A stretch of 64,000 bases of DNA from [Clostridium] aerotolerans DSM 5434 (GTDB taxonomy: Bacteria; Bacillota; Clostridia; Lachnospirales; Lachnospiraceae), in NCBI RefSeq assembly GCF_000687555.1, contig NZ_JHWJ01000007.1, positions 62,001 to 126,000 of the forward strand, read 5' to 3'. The notes below the pieces were generated by a model, which was given only the letters and a program-made list of their open reading frames with translations, ran no database searches and was not told the DNA's origin. Shown piece after piece: positions 8,538 to 17,956 of the stretch (the stretch's first letter is position 1; each line of letters begins with the position of its first letter). A program made the translations under genes and the position numbers.

Positions 8538-8735
8538 ATGAATACGATTTCTTCTAGTGGATATGACACATCAAAAAGACCCCCTGCAACACCATCGGAA
8601 TCAGTTCACCTTGCAATTGCCACAGTTCCCATGCAGTCTTGGGAACAGCCATATGACCCAGCAGCAGCTTTAAAACATGGAACAATTTTCCCCAGTCTTA
8701 ATCTTCCATTTTACGTTACGGGAGGTGATTTGTAA
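8538..8735 (+). CDS. cotJA: Spore coat protein CotJA
   Basis: 65 residues, typical for this small coat protein. The C-terminal part MQSWEQPYDPAAALKHGTIF with PSLNLPFYVTG is the family hallmark; the N-terminus is Pro/Ser rich. In Bacillus subtilis the cotJ operon is made in the mother cell under sigma-E and its products are assembled into the inner coat. AAAGGAG precedes the ATG. Its stop overlaps the cotJB start (TAATG). A sigma-E-like promoter (CATAATAA near 8490) is possible but I would not rely on it. Confidence 0.93.
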   Translation: MNTISSSGYDTSKRPPATPSESVHLAIATVPMQSWEQPYDPAAALKHGTIFPSLNLPFYVTGGDL

Positions 8736-9031
8736 TGGCAGACCGAAACAATCTTCTGCAGCAGATCAACGAAATCAGTTTTACGGTCAATGATTTAAAT
8801 TTATATCTGGACACTCATCCTTTGGATGAAAATGCGCTCGATGCTTTTAAAGAGGCCATGGAACAAAGAAAACAGCTTTTACAGACCTTTGCTGAAAACT
8901 TTGAACCTCTTACCATAAATTGCGTGTGCCCTGATACCAACAACAAAAGCCAGACAAAAACAAAATATCCGGATCAGAGACATTTCACCTGGTCGGATGG
9001 CCCGCTGCCGTGGGAAGGAGGAACGATATAA
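8735..9031 (+). CDS. cotJB: Spore coat protein CotJB
   Basis: 98 residues, the usual CotJB size. The N-terminal helix LLQQINEISFTVNDLNLYLDTHPLDENALDAF and the C-terminal tail W-x-D-x-P-L-P-W-E-G are characteristic. It is needed with CotJC for coat assembly in Bacillus. The gene lies between cotJA and cotJC with one-base overlaps at both junctions (TAATG), so the three are one translationally coupled operon. Confidence 0.93.
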   Translation: MADRNNLLQQINEISFTVNDLNLYLDTHPLDENALDAFKEAMEQRKQLLQTFAENFEPLTINCVCPDTNNKSQTKTKYPDQRHFTWSDGPLPWEGGTI

Positions 9032-9651
9032 TGTGGACCTATGAAAAAAGATTACAGTTTCCAGTAAACATCAAAAATACTTGCCCTAAAACAGCATCTC
9101 TTATCATCAGCCAGTTTGGCGGACCAGATGGAGAATTAGCTGCCTCTATGCGTTATCTTTCCCAAAGATATTCCATGCCATGCAAGGAAGTTGGCGGACT
9201 GCTCACCGATATCGGTACTGAGGAATTAGGGCATTTAGAAATTATCTGCTCTATCATTTATCAGCTTACAAAAAATCTATCCGTGGAACAGGCAAAGACA
9301 GCAGGCTTTGATGCCTACTATGTTGACCATACCACAGCTCTCTGGCCCACTGCCGCTGCCGGAGTGCCATTTAATGCATGTGAATTTCAGTCTAAGGGCG
9401 ATGCCATCACCGATTTGATTGAGGACCTGGCAGCCGAACAAAAAGCCAGAACCACTTATGATAACCTGATCCGTATCATCCCAGACCCTGATGTAAGAGA
9501 ACCGCTTAAATTTTTAAGGGCAAGGGAAGTCGTTCATTTCCAGAGATTTGGAGAAGCACTGGAAAATATCAAAGGAGATCTTGACCCTAAGAACTTCTAT
9601 TATTTTAACCCTGAATTTGATAAGCAGTTTGTAAAGAAACCAGTAGATTAA
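9031..9651 (+). CDS. cotJC: Spore coat protein CotJC, manganese catalase family
   Basis: 206 residues starting MWTYEKRLQFP, the standard CotJC N-terminus. The fold is that of manganese catalases: a four-helix bundle with metal-ligand candidates in EELGHLE (about 71-77), E of AAEQKARTTYD, and REVVHFQRFGEAL. In spores such proteins are coat components thought to have catalase activity. I chose ATG at 9031, which overlaps the cotJB stop by one base and has AAGGAGG eight bases upstream, over an in-frame start seven codons earlier within cotJB. Confidence 0.93.
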   Translation: MWTYEKRLQFPVNIKNTCPKTASLIISQFGGPDGELAASMRYLSQRYSMPCKEVGGLLTDIGTEELGHLEIICSIIYQLTKNLSVEQAKTAGFDAYYVDHTTALWPTAAAGVPFNACEFQSKGDAITDLIEDLAAEQKARTTYDNLIRIIPDPDVREPLKFLRAREVVHFQRFGEALENIKGDLDPKNFYYFNPEFDKQFVKKPVD

Positions 9652-9663
9652 TCATAAGAAAAA

Positions 9664-9697
9664 CCGGAAATGCAATGAATGCGCTTCCGGCTTTTCT
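9664..9697 (+). terminator. Terminator after cotJABC
   Basis: CCGGAA (9664-9669) and TTCCGG (9685-9690) form a six-pair stem followed by CTTTTCTT, 12 bases after the cotJC stop. The stem is short, so strength is uncertain; it may also serve the convergent small gene. Confidence 0.55.
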
Positions 9698-9715
9698 TCT
9701 ATATTAATGGTTTAT

Positions 9716-10024
9716 TTATTTTTGTTCCTCGTAGCTGTACTTTAACAGCTCATATATTTCATCGGTAACCGGATCATCTTTATAATATCCATCTAAAAGT
9801 GTTATGATCTTTTTCGCAAACTCCGACGGAACCGGAAGATCTTTTACCGCCTTATGAAAATCCTCTTTCATCTGACTTACCATCTCCCGCTTTTGTGGAA
9901 TCGCAAGACCAAATATCTTATAGAGCATTCCCATGGCCGCACAGGCCTCATTTGGTGAGGTCAATGGTGCATTTTCAAATCTGGTTTTAATTTCTACCGC
10001 CTGTTTGTTGATGTAAAATATCAT
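9716..10024 (-). CDS. Conserved-looking small hypothetical protein
   Basis: 102 residues, mostly helical, soluble and without a signal peptide or membrane segment. I do not recognise a domain. Recurrent features are an N-terminal strand MIFYINKQAVEIKT, a helix with NEACAAMGMLYKIF, a basic stretch and an acidic C-terminus. It begins 14 bases after the carB stop with the same orientation, so it is probably the last gene of the carAB transcript. A link to pyrimidine or arginine synthesis is only suggested by this position. Confidence 0.6.
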   Translation of the reverse strand: MIFYINKQAVEIKTRFENAPLTSPNEACAAMGMLYKIFGLAIPQKREMVSQMKEDFHKAVKDLPVPSEFAKKIITLLDGYYKDDPVTDEIYELLKYSYEEQK

Positions 10025-10038
10025 AAAATCACAATCCC

Positions 10039-13000
10039 TTATACATTTTTTACCTTTGCAATATCAATGAGTGTCAATTCTTTTGCCTTGTTTTCCATGC
10101 TGGTCACTAAGGCCTGTGCCGTATCCAATGAGGTCAGGACCGTAACGCCTGTTTCTATGGCATTTCTACGGATAATGAAGCCGTCCTTGCTTCTGTCAGC
10201 GCCCTGAGGCGGTGTATCGATAACAAGGTCAATTTCATGTCCCAGGATCAAATCCATGAGATTTGGAGATTCCTGTTCCAGCTTGCGGACCATAAGAGCT
10301 TTTACCCCATTGTCATTTAACACCTTAGCAGTGCCTGAGGTGGAGAATATCTTATAGCCCTGAGCCTGAAATCTTCTGGCGATCTCAACGACTTCCTCTT
10401 TGTCAGAATCTTTTACGGTAATGATCATATTCTTATGCTTTGGAAGCTTGATGCCTGCTCCTGCAAAGGCTTTGTATAATGCTTCGTTAAAGGTCTTTGC
10501 AATTCCAAGACATTCTCCTGTGGATTTCATCTCAGGTCCCAGGCTGATATCAGCGCCGCGGATTTTTTCAAAGGAGAATACCGGCATCTTTACTGCAATA
10601 TAATCTGCTTCCGGCTGGAGACCTGGCTCATAGCCAAGTTCTTTAATGGAATGTCCGCAGATAACCTGAGTTGCAAGGGGCACGATTGGAATTCCTGTTA
10701 CCTTACTGATGTACGGTACGGTACGGGAGGAACGTGGATTTACCTCGATGACGTAAACGTCGCTTCCGCAGACAATGAACTGAATGTTGATCATTCCTTT
10801 TACATGAAGGGCTCTTGAAAGCCTTCTGGTGTATTCCACCAGCTTCTCCTTCACCTCATGGTCAATGCTCTGGGCCGGATATACAGAGATACTGTCGCCG
10901 GAATGGACACCCGCACGCTCAATATGCTCCATGATTCCTGGAATCAGTATATCTTCCCCGTCGCAGACTGCATCTACTTCAATCTCTTTTCCCATGATAT
11001 ATTTATCTACCAGTATCGGGTGTTCCTGAGCGATCTGGTTGATGATTCCAATAAATTCGTCCACATCCTGGTCAGAGATGGCAATCTGCATTCCCTGGCC
11101 GCCTAATACATAGGAAGGTCTTACAAGGACCGGATAGCCCAGCTTGTTGGCTGCTTCTTTTGCTTCTTCCGCTGTAAATACGGTGTGTCCAGCTGGTCTT
11201 GGAATCTCACACTCTTCCAGTATCTTATCAAACAGCTCTCTGTCCTCTGCTGCATCCACATCTTCTGCTGCTGTTCCGAGAATGGGAACGCCCATCTTCA
11301 TAAGAGCTTCTGTCAGTTTGATGGCAGTCTGTCCGCCGAACTGTACCACTGCTCCATCAGGCTTTTCTACATCTACAATGCTTTCCACATCTTCGGGAGT
11401 CAGAGGCTCGAAGTAAAGCTTATCTGCAATGTCAAAGTCCGTACTTACGGTTTCCGGATTGTTGTTTACAATGATTGTCTCATATCCTTCTTTGCTGAAG
11501 CTCCAGGTGCTGTGTACGGAGCAGTAATCGAACTCAATTCCCTGACCGATACGAATTGGGCCGGAACCAAGGACAAGAACCTTTTTCCTTCCGGAAGTCT
11601 GAATGGCCTCATTCTCACTTCCGAAACAGGAGTAGTAATAAGGAGTCTCAGCCGCAAACTCAGCTGCACAGGTATCTACCATCTTAAAGGCTGCGGTAAT
11701 GCCGTTTTCTTTTCTTCTGTCATAAATTTCTTCAACAGAAACTCCTGTCAGTCTTGATATCACGGTATCCGGGAACTCCAGACGTTTTGCTTCCTTTAAC
11801 AGCTCTGTGGTAAGAGGGCCTTTTTTCAGAGCCTCTTCCATCTCTATAAGAATGGCAAGCTTATCAATGAACCAGACATCAATTTTTGTAATGTCATGTA
11901 TGCTCTCATAGGAGAAGCCTCTTCGCAGTGCTTCTGCAATGACCCAGATTCTTCTGTCATCTACAAGATGAAGGGTCTCTGTCAGTTCTTCATCCGTAAG
12001 GCCGGTAAAATCATAAGACATGAGACTGTCCACATGCTGCTCTAAGGAACGAATGGCCTTCATTAATCCGCCTTCGAAGTTGGTACAGATGCTCATTACC
12101 TCGCCGGTTGCCTTCATCTGAGTCCCCAAAGTTCTCTTTGCGCTTAAGAATTTATCAAAAGGAAGTCTTGGCATCTTAACAACGCAGTAGTCAAGCATAG
12201 GCTCAAAGCTTGCGTAGGTCTTTTTCGTTACTGCATTCTTGATCTCGTCCAGGGTATAGCCTAACGCGATCTTCGCTGCCACCTTTGCAATGGGGTATCC
12301 GGTTGCCTTGGAAGCAAGGGCAGAGGAACGGCTCACACGAGGATTTACCTCAATGACACAGTATTCAAAGCTGTCCGGGTGAAGGGCATACTGTACGTTA
12401 CAGCCGCCTGTAATTCCAAGCTCGCTGATGATCTTTAAGGCAGAAGTACGAAGCATCTGGTATTCCTTGTCTCCCAGGGTCTGGGAAGGAGCTACAACGA
12501 TGCTGTCGCCGGTATGAACGCCAACCGGATCAAGGTTTTCCATATTACATACGGTAATCACGTTTCCAGCGCCGTCACGCATTACTTCGTATTCTACTTC
12601 TTTCCAGCCAGAGATACAGCGTTCTACAAGAACCTGACCAACACGGCTGAGACGAAGTCCATTTTCTAAGATCTCACGGCACTGTGCCGGATTCTCGGCA
12701 ATACCGCCACCAGAACCGCCCAGGGTGTAGGCAGGTCTTAGTACGATGGGATATCCGATCTCTTTGGCAATTCTTAAACCGTCTTCTACGTTCTCTACGA
12801 TATCAGAAGGTGCTACCGGTTCCCCGATCTTCTCCATGGTCTCTTTAAACATCTCACGGTCTTCTGCCTTCTTAATGGTAAGGGCAGTGGTTCCAATCAG
12901 ACGAACGTTATGCTTTTTTAAAAATCCGCTGTCTTCTAACTCCATAGCCAGGTTTAGACCAGCTTGTCCGCCAAGGGTCGGCAAAACGCTGTCAGGCTGT

Positions 13001-13242
13001 TCCTTTAAAATAAGCTGTTCCACCACTTCTACCGTAAGGGGTTCAATGTATACCTTGTCTGCAATGTCTTTATCCGTCATGATGGTTGCAGGGTTTGAGT
13101 TTAATAAGACTACTTCTACCCCTTCTTCTCTTAAGGAACGGCAGGCCTGTGTACCTGCATAATCAAATTCTGCCGCCTGACCGATGATGATCGGACCGGA
13201 TCCGAGAACGAGTACTTTTTTAATATCCTGAATCTTCGGCAT
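10039..13242 (-). CDS. carB: Carbamoyl-phosphate synthase large subunit
   Basis: 1067 residues, full length. Two homologous ATP-grasp halves are visible: the first from [21 protein letters not shown] through [14 protein letters not shown], the second from about residue 555 with [20 protein letters not shown] and [14 protein letters not shown]. The C-terminal MGS-like allosteric domain (from about 935, [16 protein letters not shown]) ends the protein. It makes carbamoyl phosphate from bicarbonate, ATP and ammonia passed from CarA, feeding pyrimidine and arginine synthesis. It follows carA with a two-base gap. Confidence 0.98.
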   Translation of the reverse strand: MPKIQDIKKVLVLGSGPIIIGQAAEFDYAGTQACRSLREEGVEVVLLNSNPATIMTDKDIADKVYIEPLTVEVVEQLILKEQPDSVLPTLGGQAGLNLAMELEDSGFLKKHNVRLIGTTALTIKKAEDREMFKETMEKIGEPVAPSDIVENVEDGLRIAKEIGYPIVLRPAYTLGGSGGGIAENPAQCREILENGLRLSRVGQVLVERCISGWKEVEYEVMRDGAGNVITVCNMENLDPVGVHTGDSIVVAPSQTLGDKEYQMLRTSALKIISELGITGGCNVQYALHPDSFEYCVIEVNPRVSRSSALASKATGYPIAKVAAKIALGYTLDEIKNAVTKKTYASFEPMLDYCVVKMPRLPFDKFLSAKRTLGTQMKATGEVMSICTNFEGGLMKAIRSLEQHVDSLMSYDFTGLTDEELTETLHLVDDRRIWVIAEALRRGFSYESIHDITKIDVWFIDKLAILIEMEEALKKGPLTTELLKEAKRLEFPDTVISRLTGVSVEEIYDRRKENGITAAFKMVDTCAAEFAAETPYYYSCFGSENEAIQTSGRKKVLVLGSGPIRIGQGIEFDYCSVHSTWSFSKEGYETIIVNNNPETVSTDFDIADKLYFEPLTPEDVESIVDVEKPDGAVVQFGGQTAIKLTEALMKMGVPILGTAAEDVDAAEDRELFDKILEECEIPRPAGHTVFTAEEAKEAANKLGYPVLVRPSYVLGGQGMQIAISDQDVDEFIGIINQIAQEHPILVDKYIMGKEIEVDAVCDGEDILIPGIMEHIERAGVHSGDSISVYPAQSIDHEVKEKLVEYTRRLSRALHVKGMINIQFIVCGSDVYVIEVNPRSSRTVPYISKVTGIPIVPLATQVICGHSIKELGYEPGLQPEADYIAVKMPVFSFEKIRGADISLGPEMKSTGECLGIAKTFNEALYKAFAGAGIKLPKHKNMIITVKDSDKEEVVEIARRFQAQGYKIFSTSGTAKVLNDNGVKALMVRKLEQESPNLMDLILGHEIDLVIDTPPQGADRSKDGFIIRRNAIETGVTVLTSLDTAQALVTSMENKAKELTLIDIAKVKNV

Positions 13243-13244
13243 TA

Positions 13245-14321
13245 TTATCTCTCCTCCATCATATTTAAGAACCGGTCAAATAAGTAGCTGGAATCCTGAG
13301 GTCCAGGACAGGCTTCCGGGTGGTACTGAACTGTGAATATGTTTTTATTGGTGTATTTCAGTCCTTCATTGGTTCCGTCATTGACATTGACAAAGGCAGG
13401 AACTGCTACCGATGGATCCATGGTATCCACATCTACCACATAGCCGTGGTTCTGGGAAGAAATATATACACGTCCTGTTTCCAGATCCTTGACCGGGTGG
13501 TTTCCGCCTCTGTGTCCGTACTTTAATTTATGTGTGTCCGCTCCGGTTGCAAGAGCCATAAGCTGATGTCCCAGACAGATGGCAAAAATCGGAACATTGG
13601 AATCATAAAGCTTTTTGATCTCAGCAATAATTTCCGTACACTCTTTTGGATCGCCAGGGCCGTTAGAAAGCATGATTCCGTCCGGGTTTGCGGCAAGTAT
13701 CTCTTCTGCCTTTGTAAGGGCAGGGTATACGGTTACTTCGCAGCCTCTCTCATGCAGAGAGTGTGCGATGTTCTTTTTGGCGCCAAGATCTAACAGTGCT
13801 ACTTTCTTTCCGTTTCCGGAAAGTACAAAGGTTTCCTTACAGGTAGAGGCTTTTACGACTCCGGTAACCTCATAATTTTTCATACGCGAAATGACGTCAT
13901 CGAGATCAAAACCTTCATTGGTTGTGATCATGCCGTTCATCGTACCTTTTTCTCTTAAGATTTTTGTTAGGGCTCTCGTATCGATACCACTGATACCTGG
14001 AATGTCGTTTTCTTTTAAGAAATGCTGAATGGTATCCTCGCTTCTAAAGTTGCTGGGGATTCTAGATAATTCTCTGACAATGTAGCCATCCGGCCACGGT
14101 TTTAATGATTCCATATCTTCCTGACAAATGCCGTAATTACCAATTAACGGATAAGTCATCACAACCGCTTGCCCCGCATAGGAAGGGTCGGTGAGGACTT
14201 CCAAATAACCTGTCATGGAAGTATTAAATACAATTTCGCTAATAATTTCCCGTGTTGAACCAATGCTCGTCCCTGTAAATACAGTACCGTCTTCCAGTAT
14301 TAAAAAAGCTTTCATACGCAA
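13245..14321 (-). CDS. carA: Carbamoyl-phosphate synthase small subunit (glutaminase)
   Basis: 358 residues, full length. The N-terminal CPSase small-chain domain ([43 protein letters not shown]) precedes a class I glutamine amidotransferase domain. The nucleophile Cys is in [13 protein letters not shown] and the catalytic His in [12 protein letters not shown]. It releases ammonia from glutamine for CarB. The start is probably TTG with AAAGGA eight bases before it; an ATG two codons later is the alternative. A near-consensus promoter lies about 60-90 bases upstream. I saw no PyrR-type attenuator in the short leader. Confidence 0.97.
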   Translation of the reverse strand: MRMKAFLILEDGTVFTGTSIGSTREIISEIVFNTSMTGYLEVLTDPSYAGQAVVMTYPLIGNYGICQEDMESLKPWPDGYIVRELSRIPSNFRSEDTIQHFLKENDIPGISGIDTRALTKILREKGTMNGMITTNEGFDLDDVISRMKNYEVTGVVKASTCKETFVLSGNGKKVALLDLGAKKNIAHSLHERGCEVTVYPALTKAEEILAANPDGIMLSNGPGDPKECTEIIAEIKKLYDSNVPIFAICLGHQLMALATGADTHKLKYGHRGGNHPVKDLETGRVYISSQNHGYVVDVDTMDPSVAVPAFVNVNDGTNEGLKYTNKNIFTVQYHPEACPGPQDSSYLFDRFLNMMEER

Positions 14322-14382
14322 AGTCCCAATCCTTTCTTAATGGTATGTTTTGAGCTTTCTGATATCAGCCCAAATTGAATAG

Positions 14383-14411
14383 ATTATACATTATCTCGTG
14401 ACATTTTTCAA
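14383..14411 (-). promoter_or_regulatory. Sigma-A promoter of carAB
   Basis: On the minus strand TTGAAA (14411-14406) and TATAAT (14388-14383) are 17 bases apart. The leader to the carA start would be about 55 bases, too short for a full anti-anti/anti/terminator set. Confidence 0.8.
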
Positions 14412-14573
14412 CTGTTTTTTTCGTATTTCTTTTATTAAATTTTATTCATATTTTTTGAATATTCAGTGTTTTACCATGTAACTAATGTATAATTATGCAC
14501 TTATAGAGATGGAATATTATTCAAAAGTATACTTTAGGGTCTATTCGGGGAAAATAGTAATGAGGTGATAAAT

Positions 14574-14771
14574 ATGATAGATAACAGCGATCTGCCCATT
14601 GGTTTTACCATGGAATTGGCTCAGCACTCCGATATTTTAAACCGTTTTGCAGGACTTCCTGAATCTCAGAGGAACTCCATTATCGACGGTGCAAGAAACG
14701 TTGACAGCCGGGATGAAATGCGCAATTATGTGGAATCTATTTTTAAAGAGCCTAAAAATTCATTTTTCTAA
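14574..14771 (+). CDS. Small hypothetical protein
   Basis: 65 residues from ATG at 14574, preceded by TGAGGTG at seven bases; the in-frame GTG nine bases earlier lies inside that ribosome binding site and is not used. The sequence is soluble and helical (GFTMELAQHSDILNRFAGLP, then ESQRNSIIDGARNVDSRDEM), ending in a helix YVESIFKEPKN. I do not recognise a named family, but it resembles short proteins I associate with clostridial genomes and has clear gene signals: a strong ribosome binding site and an intrinsic terminator directly after the stop. Confidence 0.72.
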   Translation: MIDNSDLPIGFTMELAQHSDILNRFAGLPESQRNSIIDGARNVDSRDEMRNYVESIFKEPKNSFF

Positions 14772-14778
14772 AAAGCCA

Positions 14779-14815
14779 CCCGCAGAATGGATTTTCCCCA
14801 ATCTGCGGGGGACTT
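14779..14815 (+). terminator. Intrinsic terminator after the 65-residue gene
   Basis: CCCGCAGA (14779-14786) pairs perfectly with TCTGCGGG (14802-14809), followed by GGACTTTTG. It starts eight bases after the stop codon. Confidence 0.75.
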
Positions 14816-14847
14816 TTGTAATGATTCCATTTCTACTGTAATATATT

Positions 14848-14866
14848 TATAACAATTATTGTTATA
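14848..14866 (+). promoter_or_regulatory. Perfect 19-bp dyad before the SpoIID-like gene
   Basis: TATAACAAT and ATTGTTATA flank a single central T, forming a perfect inverted repeat that ends at the AAGGGG ribosome binding site of the next gene. It may be a repressor operator or an mRNA hairpin next to the start. No regulator can be assigned. Confidence 0.5.
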
Positions 14867-14877
14867 AGGGGCATTCT

Positions 14878-16143
14878 ATGAATCCATATACGATTTACAG
14901 AGCGCAGGAAAACAATTCAATCGGTTCCCTTCAGGTTAATGTTGTCTCTGCAGAAAATAACTTTCCCATTCCAGATGCAGAAATTACCATTTCTTATACA
15001 GGAGACCCCACTAGTACTCTGGAGCAGGTAGTTACGGATGCTTCCGGTCAGACTGAACTCGTAAGTCTTGCTGCACCTCCTGTGGACTTAAGCCTTTCAC
15101 CAGGCCTTGAACAGCCTTACTCCGAATACACGCTGATGATCCGTGCCCAAGGCTTTGAGCCGGTAGCCATCTCAGGCACCCAGATTCTTGCAGATACCAT
15201 TGCTTTGCAGCCTGCCCGAATGACTCCCATTCAAGATCAAGTATCTCCCGATGTTCCCATCGTTATCCCGGACCATACCTTATACGGCGAATATCCTCCA
15301 AAGATTGCGGAATCAGAAGTGAAAACGGTAGCGGAAACCGGTGAAATCGTTCTTAGCAGAGTGGTGGTTCCCCAGACAATTATTGTACATGACGGTGTTC
15401 CCACAGACCCCACCGCTCCTAATTATTACGTGCCTTACGGCGATTACATTAAGAACGTGGCATCCAGCGAGATCTATGCAACATGGCCCAGGGAAACCAT
15501 TATAGCCAATGTTCTGGCAATTATGAGTTTTACCCTAAACCGTGTGTATACCGAATGGTACCGGAACCAGGGATATGATTTTACCATAACCTCTTCCACT
15601 GCCTTTGATCATAAATGGATCCATGAGCGGAACATATATGAAAGTATCTCTCAGGTCGTTGACGAAATTTTTAACAGCTATCTGTCACGTCCTGGAATCA
15701 GGCAGCCCATACTTACGCAGTACTGCGACGGACAGCGCGTACGGTGTCCGAACTGGATGTCACAATGGGGGAGCTGCGCCCTTGGGGAACAGGGCTACAC
15801 AGCGATTCAGATCCTTCGTAATTATTATGGAAGCGATATGTACATCAACACGGCAGAGCAGGTTTCCGGTGTTCCCTCCTCCTTCCCTGGCTATAACTTA
15901 ACCATAGGTGCCACCGGCGATAAGGTTCAGCAGGTTCAGGATCAGCTTGCTGTCATAGCAGGTGTTTATACAGCAATTCCAAGAATTACGGCTGACGGCG
16001 TTTTTGGTGAACAGACTGCTGAGGCAGTTCGCCAGTTCCAGAGAATTTTCAATCTTCCTGTAACCGGAATCATAGATTTTGCCACCTGGTACCGGATTTC
16101 TCATATCTATGTAGGCATTACCAGGATTGCGGAATATTCTTAA
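14878..16143 (+). CDS. SpoIID/LytB-like protein with C-terminal peptidoglycan-binding domain
   Basis: 421 residues without a clear signal peptide. About residues 15-110 form a carboxypeptidase-regulatory-like beta sandwich (GSLQVNVVSAENNFPIPDAE). The middle (about 185-320) has NVLAIMSFTLNRVYTEWYRN, a match in style to the SpoIID catalytic core (A/N-x-x-A-x-x-x-x-A-x-N-R), and YCDGQRVRCPNWMSQWGSCALG, resembling the region that in SpoIID ends in SQWGAxGMA. The end (about 335-405) is a PG_binding_1 domain: VQQVQDQLAVI, DGVFGEQTAEAVRQFQ. Such a protein would act on peptidoglycan, probably in sporulation or germination. The assignment is by motif reading. A long hairpin follows the stop. Confidence 0.72.
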   Translation: MNPYTIYRAQENNSIGSLQVNVVSAENNFPIPDAEITISYTGDPTSTLEQVVTDASGQTELVSLAAPPVDLSLSPGLEQPYSEYTLMIRAQGFEPVAISGTQILADTIALQPARMTPIQDQVSPDVPIVIPDHTLYGEYPPKIAESEVKTVAETGEIVLSRVVVPQTIIVHDGVPTDPTAPNYYVPYGDYIKNVASSEIYATWPRETIIANVLAIMSFTLNRVYTEWYRNQGYDFTITSSTAFDHKWIHERNIYESISQVVDEIFNSYLSRPGIRQPILTQYCDGQRVRCPNWMSQWGSCALGEQGYTAIQILRNYYGSDMYINTAEQVSGVPSSFPGYNLTIGATGDKVQQVQDQLAVIAGVYTAIPRITADGVFGEQTAEAVRQFQRIFNLPVTGIIDFATWYRISHIYVGITRIAEYS

Positions 16144-16162
16144 ATTTTTGAGGGCTTCACCA

Positions 16163-16224
16163 AAAGGGAAGGCATTTGAAATGCATTTGATTTATAATCA
16201 ATGCATTTCAGACGCCTTCCCTTT
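16163..16224 (+). terminator. Long bidirectional hairpin terminator
   Basis: A 62-base hairpin pairs AAAGGGAAGGC with GCCTTCCCTTT at its base and TGAAATGCATT with AATGCATTTCA above, with a small internal mismatch. It sits between the convergent SpoIID-like and DUF368 genes and has A/T-rich flanks on both sides. Confidence 0.8.
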
Positions 16225-16245
16225 CTATGCTGTAAAGCCATAAAA

Positions 16246-17148
16246 TCAGCCTTCTCCTCCTAAAAGGTCTGCCGCTACATATCCAAGAAGTGCCAGGGAT
16301 ATTCCACCCATTAATTCATAGAGTTTTATGCCCTGCCATGGGATATTCCATAAAATCACAAATGGGGATGAAAACACAAGTCCGATGATAACCCGGTACA
16401 TCTGGCATTCATGACTTCTTAAGAGGCCCTCCACGATTTTGGCAAAGAAAAATACCCCTAAAGCCATACCGGTGAAATAAGGCAGTAATACCAGGATATA
16501 ATAGAACAATCCATGAAAGTCCATGACAGACAAAGCTCTGATACAGGCATTGTTCGTCTGTAAAATGGGTTCATAAAATCCCAGCATCATCATAATCATA
16601 GAACCACTGACACCTGGAACAATCATGGTGCCTGCCGCCAGAAGCCCCACAAGAAACAAGGTCACCACCCAGTATTTACCGGAAGTCAGGTAATAAGCCC
16701 CTGAAAGTGTGTTCATTCCTCCGCCGTTTCTTCCGGATGCGATTATCGTCTCTGCAATAACGGTAATTAATATGACCACTCCGCAGGTTACTGCCGCAGT
16801 CAAAATTCCTTTTTTCCTGTCCTTATGTTCCCTGGAAAAGGACTTTCGAAACAAGGTTGGAAGCCCACCTCCTATGAGCCCTAAAAATGCCAGCTTAGTC
16901 TGAAGGGGATATGTATGAAAAAGATATTCAAAAGCCAGAGAAAGAAACACAATTCCCGCCACTGCCCCGATGCCGTATGGAAGCAACGTCCGTATACTCT
17001 TTACGGGCTCCTTAAACAGCTGGGTAACCGCATGGAGAATCGTGTCGTATACTCCCATGGTTATGGCAAGCATTCCGCCGCTGATTCCCGGAAGTATGTT
17101 GGCCACACCTATGATAACGCCTTTTAACAGCTCGCTGATATATTTCAA
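16246..17148 (-). CDS. DUF368 membrane protein, probable undecaprenyl-phosphate transporter (PopT family)
   Basis: 300 residues with about eight or nine hydrophobic segments. The N-terminal GVIIGVANILPGISGGMLAITMGVYD and the internal repeat AAGTMIVPGVSGSMIMMMLGFYEPIL are the paired P-G-x-S-G-x re-entrant motifs diagnostic of DUF368. Members of this family were shown in other bacteria to flip undecaprenyl phosphate back across the membrane for envelope polymer synthesis. The family call is strong; the carrier-lipid role is transferred knowledge. It lies 34 bases downstream of a HAD phosphatase on the same strand. Confidence 0.87.
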   Translation of the reverse strand: MKYISELLKGVIIGVANILPGISGGMLAITMGVYDTILHAVTQLFKEPVKSIRTLLPYGIGAVAGIVFLSLAFEYLFHTYPLQTKLAFLGLIGGGLPTLFRKSFSREHKDRKKGILTAAVTCGVVILITVIAETIIASGRNGGGMNTLSGAYYLTSGKYWVVTLFLVGLLAAGTMIVPGVSGSMIMMMLGFYEPILQTNNACIRALSVMDFHGLFYYILVLLPYFTGMALGVFFFAKIVEGLLRSHECQMYRVIIGLVFSSPFVILWNIPWQGIKLYELMGGISLALLGYVAADLLGGEG

Positions 17149-17182
17149 GCAATTCCTCCTGAAATTCTGTCGTTATCATATC

Positions 17183-17827
17183 CTATGCCTGTTTCACCAC
17201 TTCTAATACATCTTTTACCCTGGGTAACCTGTAATCTGCCAGACTCTGGTCAAAGCCATATCTCTCATCAATCACAGCAGCAATCTTCATTCCCGCTCTG
17301 TGAGCTGCTGTAATTCCAATGGTGGAGTCCTCTACGGCCAGGCACTCTTCTGGCTTTACACCGAGACAGCTTGCCGTATGGAGATAGATTTCCGGGTCAG
17401 GCTTACTTTTTTTAAACTGATTGCCGCTGACCACAGTTTCAAATAGGTCACGTATCCCATTTTCAACAAGAACCCGTTCCACCAGCTCTAAGTGGGTAGA
17501 GGATGCAAGAGCAAGCTTGTATCCCTCACTTTTTAGTGTGTTCAGGACCTCTGTGGCTTCCTTACGGTAGAGCTTTCTGTAATCGATTTCCTCATAAATG
17601 TCCTTTTTTCGAAACTCACTTCGAAGCTCCTCCCAGGTTTGTCCATTGTTCACCGCCCGTTCCACCACTTCCCAGGAGTCCTTTTTTGTGGCACCCACCA
17701 TGGGGTAAAGCTGCTCCATTGTTACAGCAGGATTCTTTGTCCTTGCGAATGCAAGCTGATAGTTTAAATACACGCCTTCGCTGTCAATCAAAACCCCATC
17801 CATATCAAATATAACTGCCTGAATCAT
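17183..17827 (-). CDS. HAD-family hydrolase, beta-phosphoglucomutase-like
   Basis: 214 residues, the typical size of subfamily IA HAD phosphatases. Motif I is VIFDMDGVLIDSEG (nucleophile Asp and acid/base Asp), motif II is LALASSTH, and motif III/IV runs from K in KKSKPDPEIY to LAVEDSTIGITAAHRAGM. The cap domain (about 15-80) is helical. These enzymes remove phosphate from sugar phosphates or nucleotides or interconvert hexose phosphates; the substrate is not predictable here. ATG is preceded by AGGAG. Confidence 0.88.
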   Translation of the reverse strand: MIQAVIFDMDGVLIDSEGVYLNYQLAFARTKNPAVTMEQLYPMVGATKKDSWEVVERAVNNGQTWEELRSEFRKKDIYEEIDYRKLYRKEATEVLNTLKSEGYKLALASSTHLELVERVLVENGIRDLFETVVSGNQFKKSKPDPEIYLHTASCLGVKPEECLAVEDSTIGITAAHRAGMKIAAVIDERYGFDQSLADYRLPRVKDVLEVVKQA

Positions 17828-17898
17828 GTTGTCTCTCCTTGTCTATCTTTCTGATTCAGACAATAAGGGAACCAGGAGGGTTTGTCAAGCTGAAATAC

Positions 17899-17950
17899 AA
17901 AAAAAGCCGCAGGGGCGGGGCCTTTCTTATAAAGCCTTCGTCCCGGCGAC
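17899..17950 (-). terminator. Intrinsic terminator after the amidase gene
   Basis: On the minus strand a GC-rich imperfect hairpin (GCCGGGACG... paired with ...CGCCCCTGCGGC) is followed by TTTTTTTG. It begins just after the amidase stop. Confidence 0.75.
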
Positions 17951-17956
17951 CCATTT

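Noticed and set aside
14322-14382. PyrR-type attenuator before carA
   Set aside because: The leader from the predicted start is only about 55 bases and shows no terminator with T-run or PyrR-binding loop.
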